Below are positions 43,378-52,153 of a stretch of DNA of 64,000 bases, in pieces. Numbering within the stretch: position 1 is the stretch's first letter; every line of letters begins with the position of its first letter. This DNA comes from Bacillota bacterium (GTDB lineage: Bacteria; Bacillota; Clostridia; Acetivibrionales; DTU013): positions 1-64,000 of the forward strand of contig JAEZCO010000035.1 in assembly GCA_023433505.1 (NCBI GenBank). The letters run 5' to 3'. A model generated the notes under the pieces. It did no database searches and was not told the DNA's origin. It saw only the letters and a list, made by a program, of their open reading frames with translations. The position numbers were made by a program, and so were the translations under genes.

Positions 43378-44598
43378 ATGAAAAGGATTTTCGCGGTAAT
43401 AGTATTAACCCTATTCGCAGCTTCAATTTTTACAGCTTGCGGTACTGTGACGCAGGCTTTGAACAGCTTTGACAAAAACAAAATCGACGGGGGCTTCAAA
43501 GATAAGAACGCCGGTTTCGCTTTCGATATTTTCAAACAGGTCAATACCGAGGACAGCAGCCAAAATGTGTTCATATCGCCTTTAAGCATTTCAACTGCAC
43601 TTGCCATGACGTACCAGGGCGCGGCGGGCACTACCAGGGAGGCTATGGCTAAAGCCCTTCAGATAAGCGGCCTCGACAGCGGGGTACTGAACGAGAGCTA
43701 TAAAAACCTTTTAAGATACCTGAAACAGACAGACGGCAAGCTGCAGCTGGATATTAACAATTCCATATGGATACGGGAAGGAAAGTCCATAAAGAAAGAT
43801 TTCCTGGAGACGAACAAGAACATATTTGACGCTTATGTGACAACTTTGGATTTTTCTCAAGAAAAGGCTGCAGGCACCATAAACAAATGGATTGACGACT
43901 CAACCAAAGGAAAAATCAAAAAGATGATCGATCCGCCCATTCCGTCCGATATTATCATGTATCTGATCAACGCCATCTATTTTAAAGGCCAGTGGTCGGA
44001 TAAGTTCGAAAAGGATCAGACGTCCGATTCCAAATTCCACGAGGGCAATGGAAAAGAAAGCGACGTCAAGATGATGAACCGGTATGGGACTGTGGATTTC
44101 GCCCAGAATGACGATTACAAGGCGGTAAGGCTTCCTTACGGAAAAGGCAGGATGGCCATGTACTGCATCTTACCTCAGGAGGGTAAGGATATCAACGATT
44201 TTATAAAGAGTATGGACAAGGAAAAATGGGCCTCCATTAAAAACGCGATTTCGGAAAGAAAGGACGTCCATTTGCAAATACCGAGATTCAACCTGGAATA
44301 TGGGATTAAAAACCTGAATGATGCATTGACCGGCCTTGGAATGGGAGAAGCATTTTCGGACAACGCAAATTTTTCCGGCATAGGCGACAGCATAGCAATA
44401 AGCAGGGTATTGCATAAGGCGATCATTGAAGTCAACGAAGAAGGAAGTACTGCGGCGGGAGTAACGGTGGTGGAGGTGCGGGAGACGGCGGCAGCCCTGG
44501 ACACACCCGAATTTATTGCCGACAGACCGTTTGTGTTTATCATTGCCGATGACGAAACCGGCGCCATACTCTTTATGGGCAAGCTGCTGTCCGTTTGA
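43378..44598 (+). CDS. Serpin-family protease inhibitor lipoprotein
   Basis: A 406-residue serpin with a lipoprotein signal peptide (FTAC, Cys at 21). The serpin fold is full length; NVFISPLSISTALAMTYQGA and YLINAIYFKGQW are typical. The hinge EEGSTAAGVTVV has small residues, the pattern of inhibitory serpins. Counting from the hinge, the cleavage point falls near T-A in EVRETAAALD, suggesting elastase- or subtilisin-like targets. Start 43378 follows AAGGAGGG. Clostridial serpins are known to protect cellulosomes, carried by dockerin domains; this one has no dockerin but a lipid anchor. Confidence 0.93.
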   Translation: MKRIFAVIVLTLFAASIFTACGTVTQALNSFDKNKIDGGFKDKNAGFAFDIFKQVNTEDSSQNVFISPLSISTALAMTYQGAAGTTREAMAKALQISGLDSGVLNESYKNLLRYLKQTDGKLQLDINNSIWIREGKSIKKDFLETNKNIFDAYVTTLDFSQEKAAGTINKWIDDSTKGKIKKMIDPPIPSDIIMYLINAIYFKGQWSDKFEKDQTSDSKFHEGNGKESDVKMMNRYGTVDFAQNDDYKAVRLPYGKGRMAMYCILPQEGKDINDFIKSMDKEKWASIKNAISERKDVHLQIPRFNLEYGIKNLNDALTGLGMGEAFSDNANFSGIGDSIAISRVLHKAIIEVNEEGSTAAGVTVVEVRETAAALDTPEFIADRPFVFIIADDETGAILFMGKLLSV

Positions 44599-44675
44599 TA
44601 ATTTAGCATCCCATCATTGGATACAAGAATAATAATTGCTATGCATGAGGGTGGATAGGGAGGCATACGAAACGA

Positions 44676-45872
44676 ATGAAGAAAATAACGGAATATGATA
44701 TGAGGAAAGGCTTGAAGCCCGAACGGATTGTCAATGCCATGTGGGATTTTTCCTGGCTGTTCTGCCATTACCCCGGGGGTCCCTTTGAGCACTTTGACAA
44801 GGTTACGGACGAATTGCTTGACAGATATTTTAATGCGGTGAGAATCGATTGCTTTCCCTGGATCATCGGAAATATGGAGGACCCCCACGGTCCTGTCACC
44901 GTCGGGGGAGATCCGCTTCTGTCCTGGGGACAGACGGATAAGGACCACAATCATTTGATATTGGAAGAATTAATAGAATTTGTTTCTATCGCAAAGAAGA
45001 AAGGCTTGTATCTAATCCTGTCTAACTGGGGTGGATACGGAATTTCCGAGTATCCTCATGCCAATACAACCGAAGGACAAAATAATACGCTGATCAAGGG
45101 TTGGGAGCGTGTGTTGGAAGCACTTAAGCGGAATAACCTGCTGGACGCGGTGCTTTATGTGGACCTCGATCAGGAATTTCCATTTTTTAGTCCGGTAAAT
45201 AAAGCGTTAAAGGCGCTGGGCGATGAGAAAAAAGATACTTCCGGCAATGGCGGTGAAATGGAACAGGCAGGTAAGCGGGGAGCCTTCCGCCATCTCCGGT
45301 TCAATGACGCCCAGATGGATTTTCTGTCGGAGCATTTTACAAACACATTGAACCATTTCCAGTATATCTATCCGGAAGTAAGGTTTACTTATTCCTTTAC
45401 GGATTACTGGGAAGAGTACAGGGCAATTAAAAACAAATCCTTTGACGTGCTTCAGCTGCATTTCTGGATGAACAATCCGCGGTTTGACATACGTACGGGA
45501 TTTGGAAGCCTCGAAAAGGACAGAGGAGAAAACGATTATAGCGATTATATGCATCGGATTACTGCAACGCTGAAGTCCGTCAGGCCTATGCTCATGAAAG
45601 AAATGCACAACCGGCTGAAGTTCGCGAGGGCATGGTCGGAGGAAGCTGCGGCCCCCATTGTAACAACGGAGGCCTGGGGTCCGTGGTGGCATATGGACCA
45701 TCCCGATTTATCCTGGGGATGGCTCAGAGAATGGTGCGCGGAATGTATGCAGATGGCGGTTGATTACGGATTATGGGGAGCAACGCCATGGAACTTTTGT
45801 CATCCTTATTGGAACAATTGGAAGGATGTAGAATGGTACCGGGAGGTCAACGGTGTCTTTTTGAAGGGATAG
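44676..45872 (+). CDS. Cellulase-like TIM-barrel family protein
   Basis: A 398-residue protein without signal peptide, similar to the sugar-binding cellulase-like family. Possible active-site residues are Glu in DLDQEFPFF and Glu in TTEAWGPWWH, which fall at the ends of beta strands in a glycosidase-type barrel. Trp- and His-rich loops such as HPYWNNWKDVEW fit sugar binding. Because it is cytoplasmic it probably acts on oligosaccharides taken into the cell. The ribosome site (GGGAGG, 13 bases before the ATG) is rather distant. The upstream neighbour is the serpin gene; no shared function is evident. Confidence 0.7.
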   Translation: MKKITEYDMRKGLKPERIVNAMWDFSWLFCHYPGGPFEHFDKVTDELLDRYFNAVRIDCFPWIIGNMEDPHGPVTVGGDPLLSWGQTDKDHNHLILEELIEFVSIAKKKGLYLILSNWGGYGISEYPHANTTEGQNNTLIKGWERVLEALKRNNLLDAVLYVDLDQEFPFFSPVNKALKALGDEKKDTSGNGGEMEQAGKRGAFRHLRFNDAQMDFLSEHFTNTLNHFQYIYPEVRFTYSFTDYWEEYRAIKNKSFDVLQLHFWMNNPRFDIRTGFGSLEKDRGENDYSDYMHRITATLKSVRPMLMKEMHNRLKFARAWSEEAAAPIVTTEAWGPWWHMDHPDLSWGWLREWCAECMQMAVDYGLWGATPWNFCHPYWNNWKDVEWYREVNGVFLKG

Positions 45873-46107
45873 GTCTTGAAAAGCTTGCGCAGTACAGTTC
45901 AGATACTGCAGCCCAAAAGGCCATGCTCCTTTTATAGGTGTCCGGGGAACCCTCCAGGGGAAAGAAATCATGCCGGGCGCAGAGCAGCAGCGATGGGAAT
46001 TACACCGGCGTATGGAAGGAATAGTGGGCTGTTAAACATTTGTTGATTATTTTTCACCGAATTGTGATAAAATGAAGGTAAATAATTTTACTAGGGAGGC
46101 ATGAGCA

Positions 46108-46440
46108 ATGAATCTGCTGGAAAAATCCATTAGTTTTGGTTTCGGGCTTTTCGCCTACTCCAAGGATAAGGTCGAAGAAGTCATCGACGAGCTGGTGAAA
46201 AGAGGCGAGATCGCGAAAAAGGATGCGCAGGAATTTGCCGCTGAAATGATAAAAAAAGGCGAAGCGCAAAGGGAAGAGGTTAAAAACATTGTAAGGAGCG
46301 AGGTGTCCGAAGCGATGGGCCGGATGAATATCGCCCGCAGGGACGACATCGTCTCCAGGGAGGAAATCGCTGAAATCATAAGGGAGCAGGTTCTCCAGGT
46401 ATTAGATGCGCAGGGCATAACGAAAAAGGAGAATTCCTGA
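46108..46440 (+). CDS. Phasin-like helical protein
   Basis: A 110-residue charged protein, almost entirely helical. FGLFAYSKDKVEEVIDELVKRGEIAKKDA and the following segments are typical of small phasin/poly-hydroxyalkanoate-regulator-like proteins in Firmicutes that precede a UbiB kinase gene. It ends seven bases before that gene, so the two are likely cotranscribed. The preceding 235-base gap holds a possible extended -10 promoter (TGATAAAAT, 46066-46073). The family name rests on resemblance; polyhydroxyalkanoate binding is not shown. Confidence 0.75.
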   Translation: MNLLEKSISFGFGLFAYSKDKVEEVIDELVKRGEIAKKDAQEFAAEMIKKGEAQREEVKNIVRSEVSEAMGRMNIARRDDIVSREEIAEIIREQVLQVLDAQGITKKENS

Positions 46441-46446
46441 CCTTAG

Positions 46447-48132
46447 ATGAACAGACTTGTCAGCATCGGAAGATACAGATACATCATTACGGTATTTGCA
46501 AAGCATGGCTTTGGGATCCTGCTGGACCAGCTTGGCATCCCCGGCTATTTGAAAATGCGGCGCAGCCTGTCCGATTATGGTAACGGCTCCGGCAATTCAA
46601 AGCTATCGGCAGGTGAAAGACTGCGAAAAGCGTTTGAAGCGCTGGGGCCTGCTTTTATTAAGCTTGGGCAGATTCTAAGCACAAGGCCGGACGTACTGCC
46701 TGCGGAAATCCTGAAGGAGCTGCAGAAGCTGCAGGACTCGGTGCAGCCTTTCCCCTTTGAGGAAGTGGAGAAGCGCATCAACGAGGAATTGAAGGAAAAA
46801 CTCACAAGTATTTTTAAGGAGTTTGAAACAACCCCCAGTGCCGCCGCCTCAATATCCCAGGTACACCGTGCGGTGCTGTATAACGGGCAGGAGGTTGCGG
46901 TCAAGGTGCAAAGGCCGGGGATAGAAAAAATCATTGACGTGGATATTACGATATTAAAGGACCTTGCACATTTTGTCGACAATCATACCCGGTATGGAAA
47001 GATGTACAACTTTGGCGAAATGGTGCAGGAATTTGAAAACACAATTAAAAACGAACTGGATTTTACCCGGGAGGGTGAAAACGCAGAGGTTTTCAAGAAA
47101 AATTTTGCCAGGGATAAAAAGGTGACCGTCCCTGAAATTAAATGGGTGTACACCACAAAGCATATTCTTACCATGGAATATATTCATGGCGCCAGGGTTG
47201 ACCGGGAAGCGGAGCTGGAAAAGGCCGGCATCAACAAGCGGCAATTGGCCCTGGGGCTGGCTGAAACCATGTGCCGGCAGATTTTGCAGGATGGTTTTTT
47301 TCACGCGGACCCGCATCCGGGGAACCTCCGGGTCCTTTCCGACGGTACCATTGTTTTTCTTGATCTGGGAATGGTGGGAAAAATCAGTGAAAGACGGAAA
47401 ATGCTCTTTTCCCGATTTTTTGTCGGCGTATCCGCCAGAGACAGCCGGGCCGTCGTCAGAGCCCTGGTGGAACTGGATACCAGGGCAAAAGCAAGCAGTT
47501 TAAAGTACTTTCAGAAAGATGTGGATGAAATCCTTGATAAATACCTTACCATGCGCTGGAATGAATTGGATGTCGCCGATATCTTCCGTGAAATTTTCAC
47601 CATGGCTTTCCAGCACAACATCAGAATACCCCGTGAATTCGCCTTGATTTCCAAAACCCTCGCCACCTTGCAAGGGGTGCTGGAAAAGATGGACCCCCAG
47701 CTGAACGCGCTGGAGCTGATTCAGCCGGTAGCCAGGAAGCTGGCCTTTCAGGCTCTGTCGCCCAAAAAGCTTGGCAATGAGCTTAAGCAGGGGCTTCTGA
47801 GCTATCTAAGCCTTCTTGGGGAATCTCCCTCCATCCTGCTTAACCTTCTTGAAAAGATGGAGGAAGGGAATTTTGCGGTGCAATTTGAGCTTAAAGATGC
47901 CGAGCATTTCCAGAAGAGATTTGAACGGATGTTCAACCGGATTTCCTTTAGCCTGGTACTGCTTGCAGTCAGCATCATCATCGCCGGTATTATCATCGGC
48001 TCCAGCCTGAATGCCGGTGCGGGAAGCGAAATGTACCTGCTCAATGTAACTGTTTTAAAAATCGGCCTTGGGATTGCCGTTGCAATCATCCTGGCCCTCA
48101 TCGCTTCCATCATAAAGTCGAGCAGGCCATAA
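46447..48132 (+). CDS. ABC1/UbiB family atypical kinase
   Basis: A 561-residue protein-kinase-like enzyme of the UbiB/COQ8 family. The family-specific KxGQ motif appears as FIKLGQILSTRPDVLP. The Ala-rich nucleotide loop is AAASISQVHRAV, the Lys is in VAVKVQRPG, the catalytic segment is HADPHPGN and the metal-binding motif is FLDLGMVG. Two C-terminal membrane helices (about 500-555) anchor it. In other bacteria UbiB supports ubiquinone synthesis; anaerobic Clostridia lack ubiquinone, so its lipid substrate is unknown. It follows the phasin-like gene and ends at a strong terminator. Confidence 0.93.
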   Translation: MNRLVSIGRYRYIITVFAKHGFGILLDQLGIPGYLKMRRSLSDYGNGSGNSKLSAGERLRKAFEALGPAFIKLGQILSTRPDVLPAEILKELQKLQDSVQPFPFEEVEKRINEELKEKLTSIFKEFETTPSAAASISQVHRAVLYNGQEVAVKVQRPGIEKIIDVDITILKDLAHFVDNHTRYGKMYNFGEMVQEFENTIKNELDFTREGENAEVFKKNFARDKKVTVPEIKWVYTTKHILTMEYIHGARVDREAELEKAGINKRQLALGLAETMCRQILQDGFFHADPHPGNLRVLSDGTIVFLDLGMVGKISERRKMLFSRFFVGVSARDSRAVVRALVELDTRAKASSLKYFQKDVDEILDKYLTMRWNELDVADIFREIFTMAFQHNIRIPREFALISKTLATLQGVLEKMDPQLNALELIQPVARKLAFQALSPKKLGNELKQGLLSYLSLLGESPSILLNLLEKMEEGNFAVQFELKDAEHFQKRFERMFNRISFSLVLLAVSIIIAGIIIGSSLNAGAGSEMYLLNVTVLKIGLGIAVAIILALIASIIKSSRP

Positions 48133-48210
48133 GCGTCTGCTTTTTGCCGTTTATCCTGTCGTTCAATTAGAGGATATACACTTGCATAATGCAGCCGGAA
48201 AGCGTATATT

Positions 48211-48250
48211 GAAACGCCAGGGAGGTTTTTCCTTCCTGGCGTTTTCTATG
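48211..48250 (+). terminator. Terminator after ubiB-like gene
   Basis: A long stem based on AAACGCCAGG / CCTGGCGTTT (48212-48221 with 48235-48244) with a short mismatch, a T-rich loop and a modest T tract. Confidence 0.85.
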
Positions 48251-48268
48251 TTTCTTCCTGCTCAAAGC

Positions 48269-48358
48269 TTTTCTTATCTTCCCGGCCGGAGGTAAAGAAA
48301 AGATAAGAAAACTGGTAAACGGGTGTGCGTGGACAATTGCATCCGCTTCTACTATAAT
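48269..48358 (+). promoter_or_regulatory. Sugar operon promoter with upstream inverted repeat
   Basis: TGGACA (48330-48335) and TATAAT (48353-48358) have a 17-base spacer. Upstream lies a perfect 12-bp inverted repeat, TTTTCTTATCTT (48269-48280) and its complement (48300-48311), 19 bases apart and about 20 bases before the -35 box. It may bind an activator such as the downstream YesN-like regulator. Nothing else was recognised in the 368-base gap besides the terminator at 48211-48250. Confidence 0.7.
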
Positions 48359-48500
48359 TAAATACAGAGAGTTGAGCTCAACGATTACATCTGTTCCAAA
48401 AAGTTACAGGATTAAAGCAACTGCATTCGAGAAATATTCAGTAAGTATGTTACACTGTCTTGTTAATTCTAAGCGATACGAAATTTTAGGAGGAGTATGT

Positions 48501-50174
48501 ATGAAATTAGCCAAGATATCGATTATGATCATAACCATGCTTTCTTTGATTCTTTCCAGTGCTTGCGGTGCAGGCACGAACAAGGGCGCCGATTCCACCG
48601 CATCAACCGGCGCTTCCTCCGGTCAGACGTCCCAACAGGCGACCGGGCCTGCCGACCCCTTTGGAAAATATACGCCTCCGATTGAGGTCAGTACGATTAA
48701 CACCACCATTACGACCGATGTCAGGTTCCCGGAGGGTGATTCGCCGGAGAATAATATCTGGACGAGAACATACCTTGAAGAACTTGGCATAAAACTCAAT
48801 CTTCTCTGGTCCTGCGGCGATGACAAGGCGGAAGAAAAGAGAAATTTGATGATTGCCTCCGGCGACCTTCCCGACGTATTCACGGTCAGCCGAAATCAGT
48901 TTGATCAGTTGAACAATGCGGGAAAGCTTGAAGACTTGACGCAAGTGTTTGAAAAATACGCCTCTCCCTTTGTGAAGGACTTTATATACAGGGATGGCGG
49001 AATCGCAATGAAATCGGCCCAAAAGGACGGAAAGCTTTATGCCATCCCCTTCTTTCTGGACTATACGGAATCCACGTCGATCCTGTGGATACGGACGGAC
49101 TGGCTTGAAAAGCTGAAAATCCCCGAGCCTAAAACCATGGAAGATGTGTTTAAAATAGCGGAAGCTTTTAAGGACCGGGACCCTGACGGAAACGGCAAAC
49201 CGGATACTTATGGCATCCCTATGACCAAGAACCTGATCGGCAGTTCATTTTTTAACGCCTTTCATGCATATCCGAGCATATGGATCAAAGATTCCTCCGG
49301 CTCTCTGGTGTTCGGCGCCACCAAGCCGGAGATGAAGGCTGCCCTGCTTAAATTGCAGGAGTTTTACAAAAACGGCATTATCCCAAAAGAATTTGGTGTA
49401 ATGGATGACAATAAATATATTGAAGATGTGCTTTCCAACAAATTCGGCGTGGTCTTTGGCGGGCTTTGGGACCCATGGTATCCGATGCAGTTGATAAAGG
49501 ATAAGGACCCGAGCTATCAACTGAAGGCATTCGCAGTGCCTTCCATTGACAGTGTGCCTGCAAGCGTGGAGGTACCTGGGTTGAATATACTGAATTATCT
49601 TGTTGTTAAAAAGGGAGCAAAATTCCCCGAGGCATTGATCAAGATGGTCAATGTCAATGCGGAAAAGAACTTTGGCGAAACCAGCGACGTTAACAAATAT
49701 AACATTGAAGCAGCCACAGGGAACAGCGTATATCGGATGAGTCCGGTATATGTGGAGCCGCCCCGTAAAAACTACTATGTATACAAGCACATCGCCGAAG
49801 CCTTGGACAATAAAGACGAATCAAAGCTGAATTCCGAAGAAAAGCAGTATTACGGCAACATCCTCAAATATATGCAGGGAGACAATTCCCACTGGTTTGA
49901 AGAGCGGTGCTACGGGCCGGAAGGTTCATGCAGTATCATTGATGATTACCTCAACAATAAATCATACAAGCTTAATGAATTCACAGGGATTCCTACGGCA
50001 ACCATGCTTGAAAAGGGCGCAGTGCTGGATAAGCTTTATAAGGAAACCGTGACAAGGATTATCATGGGGGCGGACATCAGTGAATTTGACGCCTATGTTG
50101 AAAAGTGGAAGAAGCTTGGCGGCGACGAAATGACCAAAGAGGTCAACGACTGGTATACTTCCCAGAATAATTAG
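48501..50174 (+). CDS. Sugar ABC transporter binding lipoprotein (LplA-like)
   Basis: A 557-residue extracellular solute-binding protein. The signal peptide ends with SSAC (lipid anchor Cys at 22), followed by a Gly/Ser/Thr linker. The core resembles LipO/LplA-type proteins of about 500 residues, with an EF-hand-like loop DRDPDGNGKPDTYG that may bind calcium. Start 48501 follows AGGAGG by a few bases; an upstream in-frame start at 48372 would lie near the predicted transcription start. It begins the operon with two permeases, YesM/YesN and GH4, and likely captures an oligosaccharide of plant origin. Confidence 0.92.
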   Translation: MKLAKISIMIITMLSLILSSACGAGTNKGADSTASTGASSGQTSQQATGPADPFGKYTPPIEVSTINTTITTDVRFPEGDSPENNIWTRTYLEELGIKLNLLWSCGDDKAEEKRNLMIASGDLPDVFTVSRNQFDQLNNAGKLEDLTQVFEKYASPFVKDFIYRDGGIAMKSAQKDGKLYAIPFFLDYTESTSILWIRTDWLEKLKIPEPKTMEDVFKIAEAFKDRDPDGNGKPDTYGIPMTKNLIGSSFFNAFHAYPSIWIKDSSGSLVFGATKPEMKAALLKLQEFYKNGIIPKEFGVMDDNKYIEDVLSNKFGVVFGGLWDPWYPMQLIKDKDPSYQLKAFAVPSIDSVPASVEVPGLNILNYLVVKKGAKFPEALIKMVNVNAEKNFGETSDVNKYNIEAATGNSVYRMSPVYVEPPRKNYYVYKHIAEALDNKDESKLNSEEKQYYGNILKYMQGDNSHWFEERCYGPEGSCSIIDDYLNNKSYKLNEFTGIPTATMLEKGAVLDKLYKETVTRIIMGADISEFDAYVEKWKKLGGDEMTKEVNDWYTSQNN

Positions 50175-50308
50175 GTACACTGTAAATTAATTAAGCAATT
50201 ACCGGATAAACGGGGGTATGGCTGTGCTGCTCTGTCAGGTACCCCTTCCGGTGATTGCGGTACTATGGGAGAATAATGCACGGTCTTACTTACTATGGAG
50301 GGGAGCTC

Positions 50309-51208
50309 ATGCAGAAAAAAAGAAGCTTCAAACGTGAAATACCGTTACACCTTATGCTTTTGCCCGGCCTGGTGTTTGTGTTTGTTTTTTCTTATATACC
50401 CATGGCGGGAATCGTGATCGGATTCCAGAAATTTGTGCCGGCCCTGGGGATATTGAAGTCAAAGTGGATAGGCCTGGATAACTTTAAATACATGATCAAT
50501 CTGCCGGATACGTTTCAGGTGCTGTGGAATACGATATTCATCGCTTCCATGAAAATTGTGACAGGACTTGTCATTCCCATCCTGCTGGCACTTTTACTGA
50601 ATGAAGTGGGCAAGCGATGGTTTAAAAGGACCATTCAGACAATCGTATATCTCCCTTACTTTCTTTCGTGGATCATCCTAGGCGGGATACTGCGGGATAT
50701 ATTATCACTGGACGGTATAGTGAATAGTGTTATCGCCGGCCTCGGAACCTCTCCGGTATTTTTCCTCGGAGATAACAGGGTATTCCCCTATATGCTGGTA
50801 ATAACCGATCTATGGAAAAATCTAGGGTTTTCTACCATTATATATTTAGCTGCAATGACAAATATAAATCCAACACTATATGAAGCATCAATTGTCGATG
50901 GCGCTAACCGGCTAAAGCAGGTGTGGCATATAACGCTCCCAGGAATGCTGCCAATCATAATACTTATGGCTACCCTAAGCCTGGGAAGCATTTTGAATGC
51001 AGGCTTTGATCAGGTTTTCACCCTGTACAGCCCCCTGGTTTATAAAAGCGGCGATATCATCGATACGCTTGTATACAGGCTGGGCCTGGTGGATGCGCAA
51101 TACGGCCTTGCCACAGCCGTAGGAATGTTTAACTCGGCGGTATCTTTTGTTCTGATATCCCTGTCCTATTTTCTGGCTTACAAATTTGCCAATTACAGGA
51201 TATTTTAA
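50309..51208 (+). CDS. Sugar ABC transporter permease (LplB-like)
   Basis: A 299-residue permease of the LplB/MalF group with six membrane helices. The ABC-contacting EAA loop reads EASIVDGANRLKQVWHITLPG. Start 50309 follows GGAGGGG, and an in-frame upstream start at 50255 lacks a site. It is second in the operon and pairs with the downstream YtcP-like permease. No ATPase gene is present; Lpl-type systems typically use a shared MsmK/MsmX-type ATPase encoded elsewhere. Confidence 0.94.
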   Translation: MQKKRSFKREIPLHLMLLPGLVFVFVFSYIPMAGIVIGFQKFVPALGILKSKWIGLDNFKYMINLPDTFQVLWNTIFIASMKIVTGLVIPILLALLLNEVGKRWFKRTIQTIVYLPYFLSWIILGGILRDILSLDGIVNSVIAGLGTSPVFFLGDNRVFPYMLVITDLWKNLGFSTIIYLAAMTNINPTLYEASIVDGANRLKQVWHITLPGMLPIIILMATLSLGSILNAGFDQVFTLYSPLVYKSGDIIDTLVYRLGLVDAQYGLATAVGMFNSAVSFVLISLSYFLAYKFANYRIF

Positions 51209-51222
51209 AGAGGTGGGAAACG

Positions 51223-52104
51223 ATGAAGCATAGTTCAGTCAGTAGAAAAGTATTTGTAGTGCTTAATACCCTTTTTCTCATTGCCCTGGCATTTTCCTGC
51301 CTTCTGCCCTTTATTCATGTGCTGGCTGTATCCTTCAGCTCAAGCTATGCTGCGATGGCAGGGGGGGTGAAGCTATGGCCGGTTGAATTCACCACCAAAT
51401 CCTACGAGTTTGTAATTCAAAAACCCGAATTTTTCCGCTCGGTTGAGATTACCTGCGTGAGGGTTGCGCTGGGGCTGGTTGTAAATATGCTCCTTACGAT
51501 CCTGACTGCATACCCGCTGTCAAAAGAGAAGAAGGACTTAAAGCTGCGCATTGTCTATGTATGGATTTTTGTATTTACCATGCTGTTCAGCGGAGGACTT
51601 ATCCCCTGGTACCTTACGATAAAGACCGCCGGCTTGATCGATTCGGTGTGGGCGCTTGTTTTGCCGGGCGCGCTTCCCGTATTTAACGTCATACTGCTTT
51701 TGAACTTTTTCCGAGGGCTCCCCAAGGAACTGGAGGAATCGGCGTTTATCGATGGCGCGGGGCAGTGGAAAATTCTATGGCGGATCTATGTGCCTCTTTC
51801 AATTCCGGCGCTAGCAACCATATTGCTTTTTACAATCGTGGGACACTGGAACGCGTGGTTTGACGGGTTGATCCTGATGAACTCCCCCAGGAAATACCCC
51901 TTGCAGACGTACCTGCAGACACTGGTCATACAGTCCAATTCGCAAATACTATCGCAGGCCTCGGCCCGTTTATTGAAGTCGATCTCGGACAGGACTGTAA
52001 AATCGGCGCAAATTTTTCTTGGCGCTCTACCGGTGCTCCTGCTGTATCCTTTTTTACAAAAATATTTTATCACGGGCCTGGTACTTGGAAGTGTAAAGGA
52101 ATGA
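51223..52104 (+). CDS. Sugar ABC transporter permease (YtcP-like)
   Basis: A 293-residue permease of the MalG-like group with six membrane helices. Its EAA loop reads EESAFIDGAGQWKILWRIYVPLSIPAL. It starts 14 bases after the LplB-like gene, with AGAGGTGGG before the ATG. Together with the LplB-like subunit it forms the membrane channel. The C-terminal part carries YFITGLVLGSVKE, a common ending of YtcP proteins. Confidence 0.94.
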   Translation: MKHSSVSRKVFVVLNTLFLIALAFSCLLPFIHVLAVSFSSSYAAMAGGVKLWPVEFTTKSYEFVIQKPEFFRSVEITCVRVALGLVVNMLLTILTAYPLSKEKKDLKLRIVYVWIFVFTMLFSGGLIPWYLTIKTAGLIDSVWALVLPGALPVFNVILLLNFFRGLPKELEESAFIDGAGQWKILWRIYVPLSIPALATILLFTIVGHWNAWFDGLILMNSPRKYPLQTYLQTLVIQSNSQILSQASARLLKSISDRTVKSAQIFLGALPVLLLYPFLQKYFITGLVLGSVKE

Positions 52105-52153
52105 AGTGTGGTATAATCTGGAGTATATTCGTTAGGCTGAGGAAAACCTGGGT

